A stretch of DNA of 64,000 nucleotides from Pedococcus cremeus (GCF_900111375.1 NZ_FOHB01000004.1:372001-436000); one strand, 5' to 3'. Positions 17,332-27,358 are shown, counted from the stretch's first letter. The notes: generated by a model not told the origin, from the letters alone. A program made the numbers and translations.

Positions 17332-18858
17332 TCAGCCGATGCCGGTCGCGGCCTCGCGGCGCGGGTCGGCGGCCGCGCTGAGCCGGCCGTCGCCCGACCG
17401 GTGCGCGGCGCCCACGCCACCGAAGAACATCGAGTGCATCGGGTGCTGCACCGTGTCCATCCCCGACTCGTCCGCCGCCGCCCGCATCTCCGGGTCGTCC
17501 TCGTGCTCGAGCCGGTGGGCCCCACCGTCGAGCACGCGCACGTGCAGGCGCGGCCGGTCGATCGACTCCTGGAGCCCGACACCCATGAGGCAGTAGCGCG
17601 CCAGCACCTGCATGAGGGCCGTCGTGATGCGGTCGGCTCCCGGAGTGCCGATCGCCAGCGTGCCGCCGTCGGTGCTGCGCCCCACCGAGGGCGCCATGTT
17701 GGAAGCCAGCCGGGTGCCGGGAGCGAGGGCGTGCAGGCCGAGGCGGTTGAGCTCCGGCTCGCCGAGGCAGTTGTTGAGCATCAGGCCGGTGCCCGGCACG
17801 GTCGCCCCGGCGCCGTAGCCGCTGGAGGCCGTGATGGCGCAGGCCCGTCCGTCGCTGTCCACCGCCGAGACGTGGGCGGTCGACGACGAGGTGGGCAGCC
17901 CCGGCAGGCCGTGGCGCTGCACCGTCTCGAGCAGCGCGTAGCCGTCCTCCTCGAGGTCCTGCGACAGGTCGTGCACGTGGTGGCGGTAGGACAGCACGTG
18001 ACGCTGGATCTCGATGACGTCGAGCCAGGTGCGCCCCTCCCGCGCGGCGAGCTCGCCGAGCATGACGGCGAGCATGGGCCCTCCGACGGAGGGCGGCGGG
18101 TTGGTGGCCACCTCCCAGTCGCCGAGCCGCAGGGTGAGCGGCGTGCGCACGACCGCCCGGTATGCCGCGAGGTCGGCTGCCGTGAGCAGCCCACCGCGCG
18201 CGGCAGAGTCCGCTGCGATCCTTCCCGCCAGCTCACCGGTGTAGACGGTCTGGGAGCCCTGCTCGCCAATCAGGTCGAGGGTGTCGGCCAGGTCGGGCGA
18301 GCGCACCCGGTCGCCGCCCTGCAGCGGGGACCCGTCGTCACGGGTCACCAGCGGTCGGGTGTGCTCGTCCCACCCGAAGACGTTGTCGGCCGTGATCGCG
18401 AGGTAGCTCGCCGCGGCGGCGCCGATGTGGAACCCCGAGCGCAGCTCCGCGGCGGCAGGGGCCAGCACGTCACGCCAGGCAGCGCTCCCGTGGCGCTCGT
18501 GCGCCAGGCCCAGTGCCGCGAAGGCGCCGGGCGTCGCCACCGAGCCGTGGCCGGCATACAGGGTGATGCCACCGCCGTAGGCGACGCTGAACTCGCGCAG
18601 GCCGGAGCCGAAGCGCTCCGGTGGCTGGTCGCGGCCCGGCATCTCGACGTTGCCGTCGATGACCTCAGGCTCGCCGTCCGCGGGCCAGATGGTGACGTAG
18701 GCGCCGCCGAGCGCGCTCACGATGCCCGGCTCGGTGCTCATCGCCGCGACCATGGCGGCGATGGCGGCGTCGACGGCGTTGCCCCCGGCGCGGGCGGCGG
18801 CCAGTCCCGCCTCCACCGCCACGGGACCGGTCGCTGCCACCGCCACCTGTCGGCTCAC
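17332..18858 (-). CDS. Gamma-glutamyltransferase family protein
   Basis: A 508-residue N-terminal-nucleophile hydrolase of the gamma-glutamyltranspeptidase family, which cleaves gamma-glutamyl bonds such as in glutathione or related peptides. Early family features are Gly-Gly-Asn-Ala-Val-Asp-Ala-Ala and Ser-Ala-Leu-Gly-Gly. The likely self-cleavage and nucleophile Thr is near residue 327 in Thr-Ala-His-Val-Ser-Ala-Val-Asp. It has no signal peptide and is shorter than typical secreted enzymes, so it is probably cytoplasmic. The first Thr-His pair is Thr-Ala-His rather than Thr-Thr-His. It starts at the GTG at 18858, with AGGA upstream. It converges with the MATE gene. Confidence 0.9.
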   Translation of the reverse strand: MSRQVAVAATGPVAVEAGLAAARAGGNAVDAAIAAMVAAMSTEPGIVSALGGAYVTIWPADGEPEVIDGNVEMPGRDQPPERFGSGLREFSVAYGGGITLYAGHGSVATPGAFAALGLAHERHGSAAWRDVLAPAAAELRSGFHIGAAAASYLAITADNVFGWDEHTRPLVTRDDGSPLQGGDRVRSPDLADTLDLIGEQGSQTVYTGELAGRIAADSAARGGLLTAADLAAYRAVVRTPLTLRLGDWEVATNPPPSVGGPMLAVMLGELAAREGRTWLDVIEIQRHVLSYRHHVHDLSQDLEEDGYALLETVQRHGLPGLPTSSSTAHVSAVDSDGRACAITASSGYGAGATVPGTGLMLNNCLGEPELNRLGLHALAPGTRLASNMAPSVGRSTDGGTLAIGTPGADRITTALMQVLARYCLMGVGLQESIDRPRLHVRVLDGGAHRLEHEDDPEMRAAADESGMDTVQHPMHSMFFGGVGAAHRSGDGRLSAAADPRREAATGIG

Positions 18859-18917
18859 CCCAGCATCCTGCCCTGCCTGGCCCGAAAGGTCTCGGGGAGA
18901 GCGGGGTGGTGCGGTGG

Positions 18918-20402
18918 TCAGCGGGTGGTGAGGCGCAGCGTGAACTCGGCGGTCTTTCCCTCCCCGCGGGTGCTGAAGCCGAGCGCGGAGAAGGGCTCGA
19001 GGTTCTTGCGCGTCTCGGCGCCCATCTCCTTCTGGTGGGCCTTCAGCAGGCCCGCGATGTCGAACCACGCCACCGCGCGGGCGTCCTTGGCGCCCGGGAC
19101 GGCGTCGCGGAACGAGCGCTGGTCGCCCAGGCCGCCGCCCGAGGCGAGCTCGCGGGCGTAGCCGTCGGTGGTGGCGACGACCGGGTCGCCGCCGGCGGTC
19201 GACTGCCGGAGACCCGGCTCCTCCATGCCGCTCTTGCGCAGGGCCGCCACGACCCGGCTGACCGCGGCCGGGTCACCGCCGGTGCGCACGGCGACCTTCA
19301 CCGTGTCACCGTCCATCCCGCCGTAGGCGACGGTGGCGTGGTCGCCCAGCGCCGCCTTCAGGTCGTCGGGCAGCTTCAGGCCGAGCTCGGAGCCGGCCTG
19401 CTTCATCTGCCGGGTGAGCTCCTTGCTGCTGGTGAGGCTGGAAGCCACCTGGTCGCCGGCGCCGTCGAGGCCGAACGCGGCCAGCGTGCCGCCGGGCAGG
19501 TCGGTGACCCCGGTGCCCCCGCCGTGCTTCTTTGGCCAGGCGAGCGGCATGTCCGTGACCCGGCCGGCGAGCTCGAGGCTGGGTCCGGCGAACCGGAGCG
19601 CCACGGCGAGGCGGCCACCCCGCGGTGCGTCGGACGCCGGGGCGGTGCCGAGCAGGCCCGTCGCGAAACCTGATGCCAGCCGGGCACTGTCCGCCATGTC
19701 GCCAACCCGCTTGAGGTCGACCCACGCCGCGGCGACGCCGTCCTCACCCAGGGCCTGCATGTCGGCCGAGAAGCCCGGGGCGTCCGCCAGGGAGGTGCCC
19801 TGGTCGGCCTCGGTGAGGAGGGTGACGGTGGTCTGGTCCTCGCTGCACACCGCGAAGTGGTCGCGCACCCCGCACGTGGTCTTGGACTTCCCCTTGAGCT
19901 GGGGCAGCGCCGCCTTGGCCTTGTCCTCGTCGGTGACCGCGAGCACCATCACGGCGATCGGCTTGTCCTTGGCAGTGGCGCCGGGCAGCAGGCCGACGCC
20001 GAACCGGTCGCCGATCCACGGGGCGACGTCGCTGTCGTAGCGCAGTCCCTTGAAGCCGCCGTCCTCCTGCATCTTCTCGAACGCCAGCTTGCGCAGGTCG
20101 GAGGTCTCGGTGACCTTGCCCTTGGCGTCGGGGAAGCGCATGGCGAACCGCACGGCCGCCAGCTTCTGCGCCCCGGACGGGTTCATGTCGACCTTGGCGA
20201 ACGCGATGGTGTCGGCGGGCAGGATGCTCTCCGGCTGCGGCCCACCGCCGTTCAGCTTGCTGAAGGCCAGCCACCCGCCGCCGACCACCGCGGTGCCGCC
20301 GACGATGGCGACGAGGCCTCCGACGAGCGCCAGGGTCTTGACCCTGCTCCCGGACTTCTGTCCCGGGTCCCCGACGACATCGGGCATCACCAGCTGATCC
20401 AT
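18918..20402 (-). CDS. DUF3352 membrane-anchored protein
   Basis: A 494-residue protein with a short cytoplasmic N-terminus, one membrane helix (about residues 22-48, Gly/Val/Ala-rich), then a large external domain beginning Leu-Pro-Ala-Asp-Thr-Ile-Ala-Phe. This matches DUF3352, a family of unknown function common in actinobacteria and cyanobacteria. Two Cys near residue 170 may form a disulphide. A strong GGGGGAG precedes the ATG. It lies just upstream of, and in the same direction as, the gamma-glutamyltransferase gene with a 59-base gap, so co-transcription is possible. Confidence 0.88.
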   Translation of the reverse strand: MDQLVMPDVVGDPGQKSGSRVKTLALVGGLVAIVGGTAVVGGGWLAFSKLNGGGPQPESILPADTIAFAKVDMNPSGAQKLAAVRFAMRFPDAKGKVTETSDLRKLAFEKMQEDGGFKGLRYDSDVAPWIGDRFGVGLLPGATAKDKPIAVMVLAVTDEDKAKAALPQLKGKSKTTCGVRDHFAVCSEDQTTVTLLTEADQGTSLADAPGFSADMQALGEDGVAAAWVDLKRVGDMADSARLASGFATGLLGTAPASDAPRGGRLAVALRFAGPSLELAGRVTDMPLAWPKKHGGGTGVTDLPGGTLAAFGLDGAGDQVASSLTSSKELTRQMKQAGSELGLKLPDDLKAALGDHATVAYGGMDGDTVKVAVRTGGDPAAVSRVVAALRKSGMEEPGLRQSTAGGDPVVATTDGYARELASGGGLGDQRSFRDAVPGAKDARAVAWFDIAGLLKAHQKEMGAETRKNLEPFSALGFSTRGEGKTAEFTLRLTTR

Positions 20403-20582
20403 TGCTCCCCCTGCTTCCCCCGTGCTGCATCCCCAGCGTGGACTGCCGGGGACAGTAGCGGCCGCGAGGAGTCGGTGGCACCGAAACCGCCCAAGGGTCA
20501 GCGGTTCGGACGAGGCACCGCCAGCGCAGGACATCGGTGGCGCGGGCCACTGGCGTGGAGCGGCATGACCACGCGCGCCGCC

Positions 20583-20588
20583 TAGACT
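20583..20588 (+). promoter_or_regulatory. -10 element TAGACT, leaderless promoter
   Basis: TAGACT (TANNNT) is six bases before the GTG start of the TSUP permease gene, and no ribosome binding site is visible, so translation is probably leaderless. Confidence 0.45.
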
Positions 20589-20594
20589 CGCCCG

Positions 20595-21320
20595 GTGACT
20601 GCCCTGCTGCTCGGTGTGGCGGCACTGCTGATCGGCTACCCCAAGACCTCGATCGGCGGCCTGGCCAGCATCTCCATCGCCATCTTCGCCAGTGTCATGC
20701 CGGCACGTGAGTCCACCGCAGCGATCCTGCTGCTCCTCATCGTCGGCGACGTGGTGGCGGTCTGGCACTACCGCAGGCACGCGGACCTCGGCCTGCTGCG
20801 GCGGCTGATCCCGGCCGTCCTGCCCGGCCTGGTGCTCGGCTCGCTGTTCCTGGCCGTCGTCGACGACGGCGTGCTGCGCCGCTCTATCGGCGTCCTGCTG
20901 CTCGCCATGGCCGCGCTGCAGCTGGTGCTGCGGTGGCGCAGCCCGGACCCCGACGCCGTCGGCACCTCGCGGACGGCCGCCGTCGGCACCGGGCTCGGGG
21001 CCGGTTTCGCCACCATGACGGCCAACGCCGCGGGCGCCGTCATGACCCTCTACCTCGTGGCGCAGGGCGTCGAGAAGCGGCGGTTCCTGGGCACCGCGGC
21101 GGTCTTCTTCTTCGGCGTCAACCTCTGCAAGGTGCCGTTCAGCGCCGGGCTGGGACTCTTCAGCTCGACGACGCTCGTGCGCACCGCGCTGCTCGCGCCG
21201 GTCGTGGTCCTCGGGGCGTGGGCCGGGCTCCACACGGCCCGGCGGCTGAGCCAGGCGCGGTTCGACCAGGCGGTGCTCGCCGCCACCGTGGTCTCGGCCC
21301 TGGCGCTCGTGCTGCGGTAG
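20595..21320 (+). CDS. TSUP (TauE/SafE) family permease
   Basis: A 241-residue membrane protein with about eight helices. The start Leu-Ile-Gly-Tyr-Pro-Lys-Thr-Ser-Ile-Gly-Gly-Leu and the second-half Thr-Ala-Asn-Ala-Ala-Gly are the duplicated signature of the TauE/SafE sulphite/sulphonate exporter family. The real substrate is unknown; proteins of this family move sulphur-containing or organic anions. It is divergent from the DUF3352 gene and ends at a strong bidirectional terminator. Confidence 0.9.
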   Translation: MTALLLGVAALLIGYPKTSIGGLASISIAIFASVMPARESTAAILLLLIVGDVVAVWHYRRHADLGLLRRLIPAVLPGLVLGSLFLAVVDDGVLRRSIGVLLLAMAALQLVLRWRSPDPDAVGTSRTAAVGTGLGAGFATMTANAAGAVMTLYLVAQGVEKRRFLGTAAVFFFGVNLCKVPFSAGLGLFSSTTLVRTALLAPVVVLGAWAGLHTARRLSQARFDQAVLAATVVSALALVLR

Positions 21321-21399
21321 GCCCCGGGTGCGGCCGCCCGTCCCCGTCGTCCCGCCCGACGTCGGCCACGGATCATCCCCGCCGGACGTCCAGGGACAC

Positions 21400-21436
21400 G
21401 TATGCCGTGCCCCTCACGGTGAGGGGCACGGCATAC
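21400..21436. terminator. Bidirectional terminator built from two GTATGCCG octamers
   Basis: A perfect inverted repeat starts with GTATGCCGTG and ends with CACGGCATAC; the stem has 16 or more pairs with a tiny loop around 21416-21420. It sits between convergent genes. Both outer arms are copies of the window-wide octamer, in opposite orientation. Confidence 0.85.
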
Positions 21437-21450
21437 GGCGGTGTGGTCCG

Positions 21451-24138
21451 TCAGGGCGTCGGGATGCTCCAGATCCCGCGACCGTGCGTCCCCACGTAGA
21501 GGTTGCCGTCCGGGCCGGCCTCCACGTCCATGACCACGGTGGTGGGCAGCCCGGTTCCGAGCACCTTCCACGACGTCGCACCGGGAGCCCGGTAGAACGC
21601 CGTGAGGTCGGTGCCGAGGACGAGCCCGCCGTTGGACAGCCGCTTGACCGCGTTGGCCGGCACGTCGGGCAGGTTGCCGCTGATGTCGCTCCAGTGCGCG
21701 CCGCCGTCGGTCGTCTCGTAGACGTGGCCGACACCGGCACCCGGACCCTCGGTGAACCGACGCGAGAAGCCGTTGATCGCGGCATACGCGTGGTTCCCGT
21801 TCGCCGGGTCGACAGCCAGGCCCTGGACGAAGCGGTTCGGGAACGAGGAGTCCAGCGTCAGCTGGTGCCACGTGCCGCCGGCGTTGGTGGCGATGCCGCG
21901 GGCAAAGCCGGCGTTGTTGCACGGACCGCACCAGGACACATACGCCGCGCCGTTCTCCATCGCGACCGCGGTGGCCGAGTGCCCGGCGCCGAGGTCGAAC
22001 TGCTTCTTCATGACGCTGGCGTCACGCGCCTTCCACACGTCGGACGCGGTCCAGACGTACTGGCCGCCGAAGATGGCGTTGTCCGGCTTGGACCCGTCGA
22101 GCCCGATCGGGGCGATGAACCGCGGGTTCGGGTCACTCGGGTCGAGCGACCACGACGACGCGTCGGCCTCGCTGGTCGCACCGGGGTTCTCGGCGCAGTT
22201 GTTGGTCACCTTGACCGACAGGTAGACGTACTCCTGCAGCTGGTTGCAGCCGTTGCGCGGGTCAGCGGCGCCGTCGCCACCGTCGCCACCGAAGTTGGAG
22301 CCCATCTCCGTGTCGCCGTTGCTGCCGTTCGCTGCCACCTTGCGCAGGTTGGAGACGCCGTTGTCCTGCAGGCCGCCGGAGACGACCACACCGGTCCCCG
22401 AGGGGTCCTTGCCCACCGAGGCGGAGTAGTACTGCAGGGCGCCGAGCGTGCCGTCCTTCGACACCGACACCAGGTCGGTGGCGTTGCCGTTGGCGTTGAC
22501 CTGGCCGTTCACAGGACGTCGGTAGACGCCACCGTCGTTGCCGAAGAACACCACGGGGGTGCCGCCGGCGCTGCCGACCGTCACCGAGTGCTGGTCGGGG
22601 TGACCGGCCAGCGGGCAGGTGTTCTTCCCGTCGTCGATGTTCCAGCACGGGAAGTAGAAGTTCCAGTACGGCGACACGGCCGACCAGTGCGAGCCTGCGT
22701 CCTTGGTCTCGAAGACCTCTTCGAGCCCGGCCCAGACGTGGTCGGCGTTCGCCGGGTCCACCTGCAGGAACTGGTTGTACCAGGCCTGCACCCCGACGCC
22801 GTAGCCCTTGCGGTCCAGCGCCGAGCCGCTGTTGTGCAGCTGCTGCTGGTTGGCGATCTGGTTCCACGGCCCGTTCGGCGAACCCGTCTTGGAGACGAAG
22901 ATGCCGGCCAGAGAGGACGACCCGGCGATCTTGCTCGGCTGCTGCACCATCGCGTAGAGCCGGTCGCCGGTCTTGCTGAACGCGAACGTGGTGTAGCCCA
23001 CGTCGCTCGTGTTGGTGATGCCACCGAGGGTCACCGAGAGCTTCTGCCAGCTCGACGGGCCCTTGGTGAAGTCCTTGGTCTCGTAGAACCCGTTGTAGGT
23101 GTCACCCGAGCGCCAGCCGATGGCGGCGATCACGTGCTTGGGGTTCTTGGGGTCGACCGCGATGTCGTTGACGATGTTCTTGTAGGCCGCGTTGGTCGGC
23201 CCGGAGGCGGTGTCCCCGGACCAGTTCGACCCGGCGGGGACGAGGACCTTGCCCCCGTCGTCCTTGATCTCGGGCATCCACGACATGTTGGGCGCGAAGC
23301 CGAAGCTCCAGTCGCCCTTCGCGGAACCGGCCGCGTGGTACCAGATGCCGCGGTTCGTAGCGGCGAAGACGGTCGACCCGCCGCCCCAGCGCAGCCGTCC
23401 GATCGTGGTCGACTCCAGCTCCTTGCCACCCACCCGGTCGGAGGGGCTGAAGGACCCGGTGGTCGGGTTGCCGAGCCGGTAGACCCCGGCGCCGACGTAG
23501 GACGTGCCGCCGGTGTTGGCCTCGCCGGTGGCGAACCACAGCGAGCCGTCGCTGCCGGCCAGCTGCAGGTCTCCGCCGCTCAGGGACGGGAGCGCGTCGG
23601 CGATGGGCGTCCAGGCCCCGCCACCCTGGCTGGAGCGCCAGACGCCGCCGTCGGCACCCGCGGCATACACGTGTCCGGAGGTGTCGGCCGCCAGGCCGGT
23701 GACGCGTCCGGTGACGTGGCCTGCTCCCCCACTGGAGTTGGAGTACCAGTCACGGTAACGCGGGTCATCGGCGTTGTACGGCACCTTGGTGACCTCTTGC
23801 CACGTGCCATCGGTGTGCGGCAGGGAGGACAGCTGCGTGAACGCGGTGCCGTAGGCACCGGGCGCCACGATGCCGGGAGCTGTGCGCGCCTGGGCGAACT
23901 GCTCGGCGAGGGTGGCCGCCTCCTTGGACTCCTTCTGCGCCTCGGCGGGGTTGCCGCCGGCGATCATGAGCGCCTTCTCCATGACGGCGGCGTTGTAGCC
24001 CCGTCCCTCGAGCTGGTGCTCCATCCACTTCTCCCGGAGCTCGTAGCGTCCGAGGTAGCCGCCGGCCGCGGTGGCCGCCAGGGCCAGTCCGAGTGTTCCG
24101 GCGATGATGCTTCTTCGCGTGGTGCGCGGTACTCGCAT
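21451..24138 (-). CDS. Large secreted beta-propeller (BNR/VPS10-like) protein
   Basis: An 895-residue protein with an N-terminal basic, hydrophobic signal (Thr-Thr-Arg-Arg-Ser-Ile-Ile-Ala-Gly, possibly Tat-type) and then repeated propeller units. Several carry Asp-Gly-Gly-x-x-W or Gly-Gly-x-x-x-Arg strands, and the C-terminus reads Gly-Thr-His-Gly-Arg-Gly-Ile-Trp. This is the BNR/sialidase-like, VPS10-type fold of exported glycan-binding or glycan-cleaving proteins. I see no set of catalytic residues that proves an enzyme. There are six Cys in the second half. The start is the ATG at 24138 after GGAGGGG. Confidence 0.85.
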   Translation of the reverse strand: MRVPRTTRRSIIAGTLGLALAATAAGGYLGRYELREKWMEHQLEGRGYNAAVMEKALMIAGGNPAEAQKESKEAATLAEQFAQARTAPGIVAPGAYGTAFTQLSSLPHTDGTWQEVTKVPYNADDPRYRDWYSNSSGGAGHVTGRVTGLAADTSGHVYAAGADGGVWRSSQGGGAWTPIADALPSLSGGDLQLAGSDGSLWFATGEANTGGTSYVGAGVYRLGNPTTGSFSPSDRVGGKELESTTIGRLRWGGGSTVFAATNRGIWYHAAGSAKGDWSFGFAPNMSWMPEIKDDGGKVLVPAGSNWSGDTASGPTNAAYKNIVNDIAVDPKNPKHVIAAIGWRSGDTYNGFYETKDFTKGPSSWQKLSVTLGGITNTSDVGYTTFAFSKTGDRLYAMVQQPSKIAGSSSLAGIFVSKTGSPNGPWNQIANQQQLHNSGSALDRKGYGVGVQAWYNQFLQVDPANADHVWAGLEEVFETKDAGSHWSAVSPYWNFYFPCWNIDDGKNTCPLAGHPDQHSVTVGSAGGTPVVFFGNDGGVYRRPVNGQVNANGNATDLVSVSKDGTLGALQYYSASVGKDPSGTGVVVSGGLQDNGVSNLRKVAANGSNGDTEMGSNFGGDGGDGAADPRNGCNQLQEYVYLSVKVTNNCAENPGATSEADASSWSLDPSDPNPRFIAPIGLDGSKPDNAIFGGQYVWTASDVWKARDASVMKKQFDLGAGHSATAVAMENGAAYVSWCGPCNNAGFARGIATNAGGTWHQLTLDSSFPNRFVQGLAVDPANGNHAYAAINGFSRRFTEGPGAGVGHVYETTDGGAHWSDISGNLPDVPANAVKRLSNGGLVLGTDLTAFYRAPGATSWKVLGTGLPTTVVMDVEAGPDGNLYVGTHGRGIWSIPTP

Positions 24139-24347
24139 GACGTCCCCTCCTGGGAGACCCGGTGGGGGCGAAGGCCCCCGAGTGGTGGGGCCCGCTGCTC
24201 GACCCCCTGCTGCGGCACCCCAACCCACCGGGGAGCCGAGCGGACACTACTCCTCCCAAGGCCGGCACTGGAAGATGCAGATTGGTATTCCTTTACAACC
24301 TTCCCCGTCGGAGCGCTCCTCCCCGGCGCGCTCGCCCGCCGGGCTCC

Positions 24348-25397
24348 TCAGCCGGTGCCGGGGAGGGCCGTGCGGTCGGCGAGGTCGACCCGCACCGGCT
24401 CGCCGGTGTGGAGCGACTCCATGCCCGCCTGGCAGACGGCCGTGGCGGCATACCCGTCCCACGCGGTGGGTCCGACGACCTCGCCGCGACGACTGGCGTC
24501 GACCCACGCCTGCACCTCGAGGTCGTATGCCGCGGCGAACCGCTCGCGGTAGTCACCGGGCACGACGCCTCCCCACAGACCCGGCCCGGCCGCCCCGTCG
24601 CCCGAGAGGCGGGTGGTCGACAGCCCGCCTCCGTTCTGGCCGACGGTGACGGTGCCGCGCTCGGCCACTGCCTCGCACCGCACCTCGTAGCCGACCTGCG
24701 AGTTGACGAAGACCTCCGTGGTGACCAGTCCGCCGCCCTCCATGCGGAAGACGGCCACCTGCGGGTCCACCACGCCCGGCTGCGCCGCCCGGGTCGGTGC
24801 CGGTGAGAGGACCGTGATCTCGGTGATCTCCTCACCGAAGAGGAACCGTGCGACGTCGACCTCGTGGACGAGCGAGTCGCGGACGATCATCTCGCTCCGG
24901 AACGACGGGTCGGGCACACTCTTGTTTCGGTGGATGTTGTGCAGCAACAGCATCCGCCCCAGGTCGCCGCTGTCGACCATGGCCTTCAGCCGCACGTAGT
25001 CCGGGTCGAACCGGCGCATGAACCCGACCTGCACCAGCGGTCGGCCGCCCTTTTGCTCGGCCTCGACCAGCCTGAGCGACGACTCGCTGTCCATGGTCAA
25101 CGGCTTCTCGCACAGGGTGTACCTGCCGTGCTCGAGGCAGGCGAGCACCTGCTCCTCGTGGACGAACCCGGGCGAGGCGATGAGCACCGCGTCGATGTCG
25201 TCCGCCGCCACCAGGTGCAGCGGGTCGGCAATGCTGCGCACGCCCTCGAAGCGTGCCGCGAGCTGTTCGGCCCGGGCGGTGTCGGGGTCCGAGACCGCCA
25301 CGAGCTCGGCGCCGGCGATCCGGTGTGCCAGGCGCTCGGCGTGGTCGGCGCCCATGGTGCCGACGCCGATGATGCCGACCCGCAAGGGGTTCGTCAC
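24348..25397 (-). CDS. iolG: Inositol 2-dehydrogenase-like oxidoreductase, Gfo/Idh/MocA
   Basis: A 349-residue NAD(P)-dependent dehydrogenase. The Rossmann motif is Val-Gly-Ile-Ile-Gly-Val-Gly-Thr-Met-Gly at the N-terminus, and the family Glu-Lys-Pro is near residue 95 (Cys-Glu-Lys-Pro-Leu). In this operon it most likely oxidises myo-inositol or an isomer to an inosose. It is the last gene of a seven-gene inositol operon. The GTG start overlaps the iolD stop by four bases (GTGA), so translation is coupled. A second paralogue opens the operon, so one of the two may act on scyllo- or D-chiro-inositol. Confidence 0.88.
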   Translation of the reverse strand: MTNPLRVGIIGVGTMGADHAERLAHRIAGAELVAVSDPDTARAEQLAARFEGVRSIADPLHLVAADDIDAVLIASPGFVHEEQVLACLEHGRYTLCEKPLTMDSESSLRLVEAEQKGGRPLVQVGFMRRFDPDYVRLKAMVDSGDLGRMLLLHNIHRNKSVPDPSFRSEMIVRDSLVHEVDVARFLFGEEITEITVLSPAPTRAAQPGVVDPQVAVFRMEGGGLVTTEVFVNSQVGYEVRCEAVAERGTVTVGQNGGGLSTTRLSGDGAAGPGLWGGVVPGDYRERFAAAYDLEVQAWVDASRRGEVVGPTAWDGYAATAVCQAGMESLHTGEPVRVDLADRTALPGTG

Positions 25398-27358
25398 GAG
25401 CCACCACCGGAGGTGGTGTGCGTCGGGGCGAGCAGCGGCCGCTGATGTGCCTTGTGCTCGGTGTACTCCGTGTAGGCGTTCCGCGTGCTCTCGAGCTCGG
25501 ACACCTCGCTGACCGGCACGTCCCACCACGACGCGCTGTCGGGCGCGTAGACGGTGGGATCGGTCTCGACGTGGATGACGACAGGGCCGCCGTCGGCCGG
25601 CCACGCCTTGGCCTCCTTGATCGCCTGGGTCAGCTCGTCGGCGCTGTGCACCTCGATGACGTGGGCGCCGAGACTGCGCGCGTTGGCGGCGAGGTCGAGC
25701 GGCAGCTTCTCGCCCTCGAGCCGGCCGCTGGAGGCGTCGCGGTACCGGTAGCGCGTGCCGAACCTCTGCGACCCCAGCGACTCCGACAGCGAGCCGATCG
25801 AGTGGAACCCGTGGTTCTGCACCAGGACGACGACGACCTTGAGCCGCTCCTGCACCGCGGTGACCAGCTCCGTCGGCATCATCAGCCACCCACCGTCGCC
25901 CACCATCGCGAAGACGTCGCGGTCGGGCTCGGCCATCCGGATCCCGATGGACGCAGGCACCTCGTATCCCATGCAGGAGTAGCCGTACTCGACGTGGTAG
26001 CCCTTGCGGTCACGGACCCGCCACAGCTTGTGCAGGTCACCCGGCATCGAGCCGGCGGCGCACAGCACCACGTCACGTGCGTCGGTCAGCTCGTTGACGG
26101 CGCCGATCACCTGGGCCTGCGTGAGCAGTCCGGGGGCGAGGGCGCTGGTGACCAGCTCCGACGGGTGGTAGGCCGCCTCGACCCGCTCGTCCCACTCGGC
26201 CCACAGCTCGGCCTGCCGCTCGCGGTAGCCCGGCTCGACGGCATACCCCTCCAGCGCCGCACCCAGCGCGGTGAGGGCGTCGCGCGCGTCGGCCACGATG
26301 GACAGGCCACCCTGCTTTCCCGCGTCGAGCCGGGCGACGTTGATGTTGATGAACCGGACTCCGTTGTCCTGAAACGCGGTTCGCGATGCGGTGGTGAAGT
26401 CGCTCCACCGCGTGCCCACGCCGATGACGAGGTCGGCCTCGGCGGCGAGGGCGTTCGCGGCGGTCGTCCCCGTGGAGCCCATGGCCCCCATCGCCTGCGG
26501 GTGACCGTGCGGCAGCGACCCCTTGCCCGCCTGGGTCTCACCCACCGGTATGCCGGTCTGCTCGCAGAGCGCCCGCAGCGCCTCCTCGGCGCCGGAGTAG
26601 TGCACGCCGCCTCCCGCGACGACGAGCGGCCGCTTCGCGGCCCGCACCAGGGCTGCCGCGTCGTCGAGGTCGACCTGCTCGGCCGGCGGCCGGGCGATCC
26701 GCCACACCCGGTCGTCGAAGAGCTCGACCGGCCAGTCGAACGCCTCGGCCTGCACGTCCTGCGGGAGCGCGATCGTGCAGGCGCCGGTCTCGGCCGGGTC
26801 TGTCAGCACCCGCATCGCGCCGAGCAGGGCGGCGGGCAGCTGCTCGGGCCGGTTCACCCGGTCGAAGAACCTCGACAGCGGGCGGAAGGCGTCGTTGACG
26901 GTGACGTCGGCGGCGGACGGCTGCTCCAGCTCCTGCAGGACCGGAGCCGCGACGCGGCTCGCGAAGGTGCCGGAAGGCAGCAGCAGCACCGGAATCCGGT
27001 TGATGGTGGCCAGCGCGGCACCGGTGAGCATGTTGGTCGAGCCGGGGCCCACGGAGGCGGTGCAGGCCCAGGCCTGCAGCCGGTCCTTCTGCCGCGCGTA
27101 GGCGACCGCGGTGTGCACCATGGCCTGCTCGTTGCGGGAGAGCACGTAGGGCAGCGGGTTGTCGGACTCGTGCCCCTCGTGCTCGAGCTCGCTCTGCAGC
27201 AGCGCCTGCCCGAGGCCCGCGACGTTGCCGTGCCCGAAGATGCCGAGGCACCCGGCGAAGAGCTTCTGCCGCCGGCCGTCCCGTTCGCTCCACTGGTGCG
27301 AGAGGAAGCGCACCACGGCCTGGGCCACGGTCAGCCGCACCGTCTGCTGGTCAGTCAT
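25394..27358 (-). CDS. iolD: 3D-(3,5/4)-trihydroxycyclohexane-1,2-dione hydrolase
   Basis: A 654-residue thiamine-diphosphate enzyme of the acetolactate synthase superfamily, cleaving the ring trione in inositol breakdown to 5-deoxy-D-glucuronate. The three ThDP-enzyme domains are in order; the glycine-aspartate ThDP motif is Val-Gly-Asp-Gly-Gly-Trp near residue 485, and the catalytic Glu lies in the first domain. The length matches IolD. It overlaps iolB upstream (ATGA) and iolG downstream (GTGA). Confidence 0.95.
   Translation of the reverse strand: MTDQQTVRLTVAQAVVRFLSHQWSERDGRRQKLFAGCLGIFGHGNVAGLGQALLQSELEHEGHESDNPLPYVLSRNEQAMVHTAVAYARQKDRLQAWACTASVGPGSTNMLTGAALATINRIPVLLLPSGTFASRVAAPVLQELEQPSAADVTVNDAFRPLSRFFDRVNRPEQLPAALLGAMRVLTDPAETGACTIALPQDVQAEAFDWPVELFDDRVWRIARPPAEQVDLDDAAALVRAAKRPLVVAGGGVHYSGAEEALRALCEQTGIPVGETQAGKGSLPHGHPQAMGAMGSTGTTAANALAAEADLVIGVGTRWSDFTTASRTAFQDNGVRFININVARLDAGKQGGLSIVADARDALTALGAALEGYAVEPGYRERQAELWAEWDERVEAAYHPSELVTSALAPGLLTQAQVIGAVNELTDARDVVLCAAGSMPGDLHKLWRVRDRKGYHVEYGYSCMGYEVPASIGIRMAEPDRDVFAMVGDGGWLMMPTELVTAVQERLKVVVVLVQNHGFHSIGSLSESLGSQRFGTRYRYRDASSGRLEGEKLPLDLAANARSLGAHVIEVHSADELTQAIKEAKAWPADGGPVVIHVETDPTVYAPDSASWWDVPVSEVSELESTRNAYTEYTEHKAHQRPLLAPTHTTSGGGS

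Noticed and set aside
21328-24552. 1074-codon open frame opposite the beta-propeller gene
   Set aside because: Val/Gly/Arg-rich shadow; the minus-strand frame has a clear signal peptide and propeller repeats.
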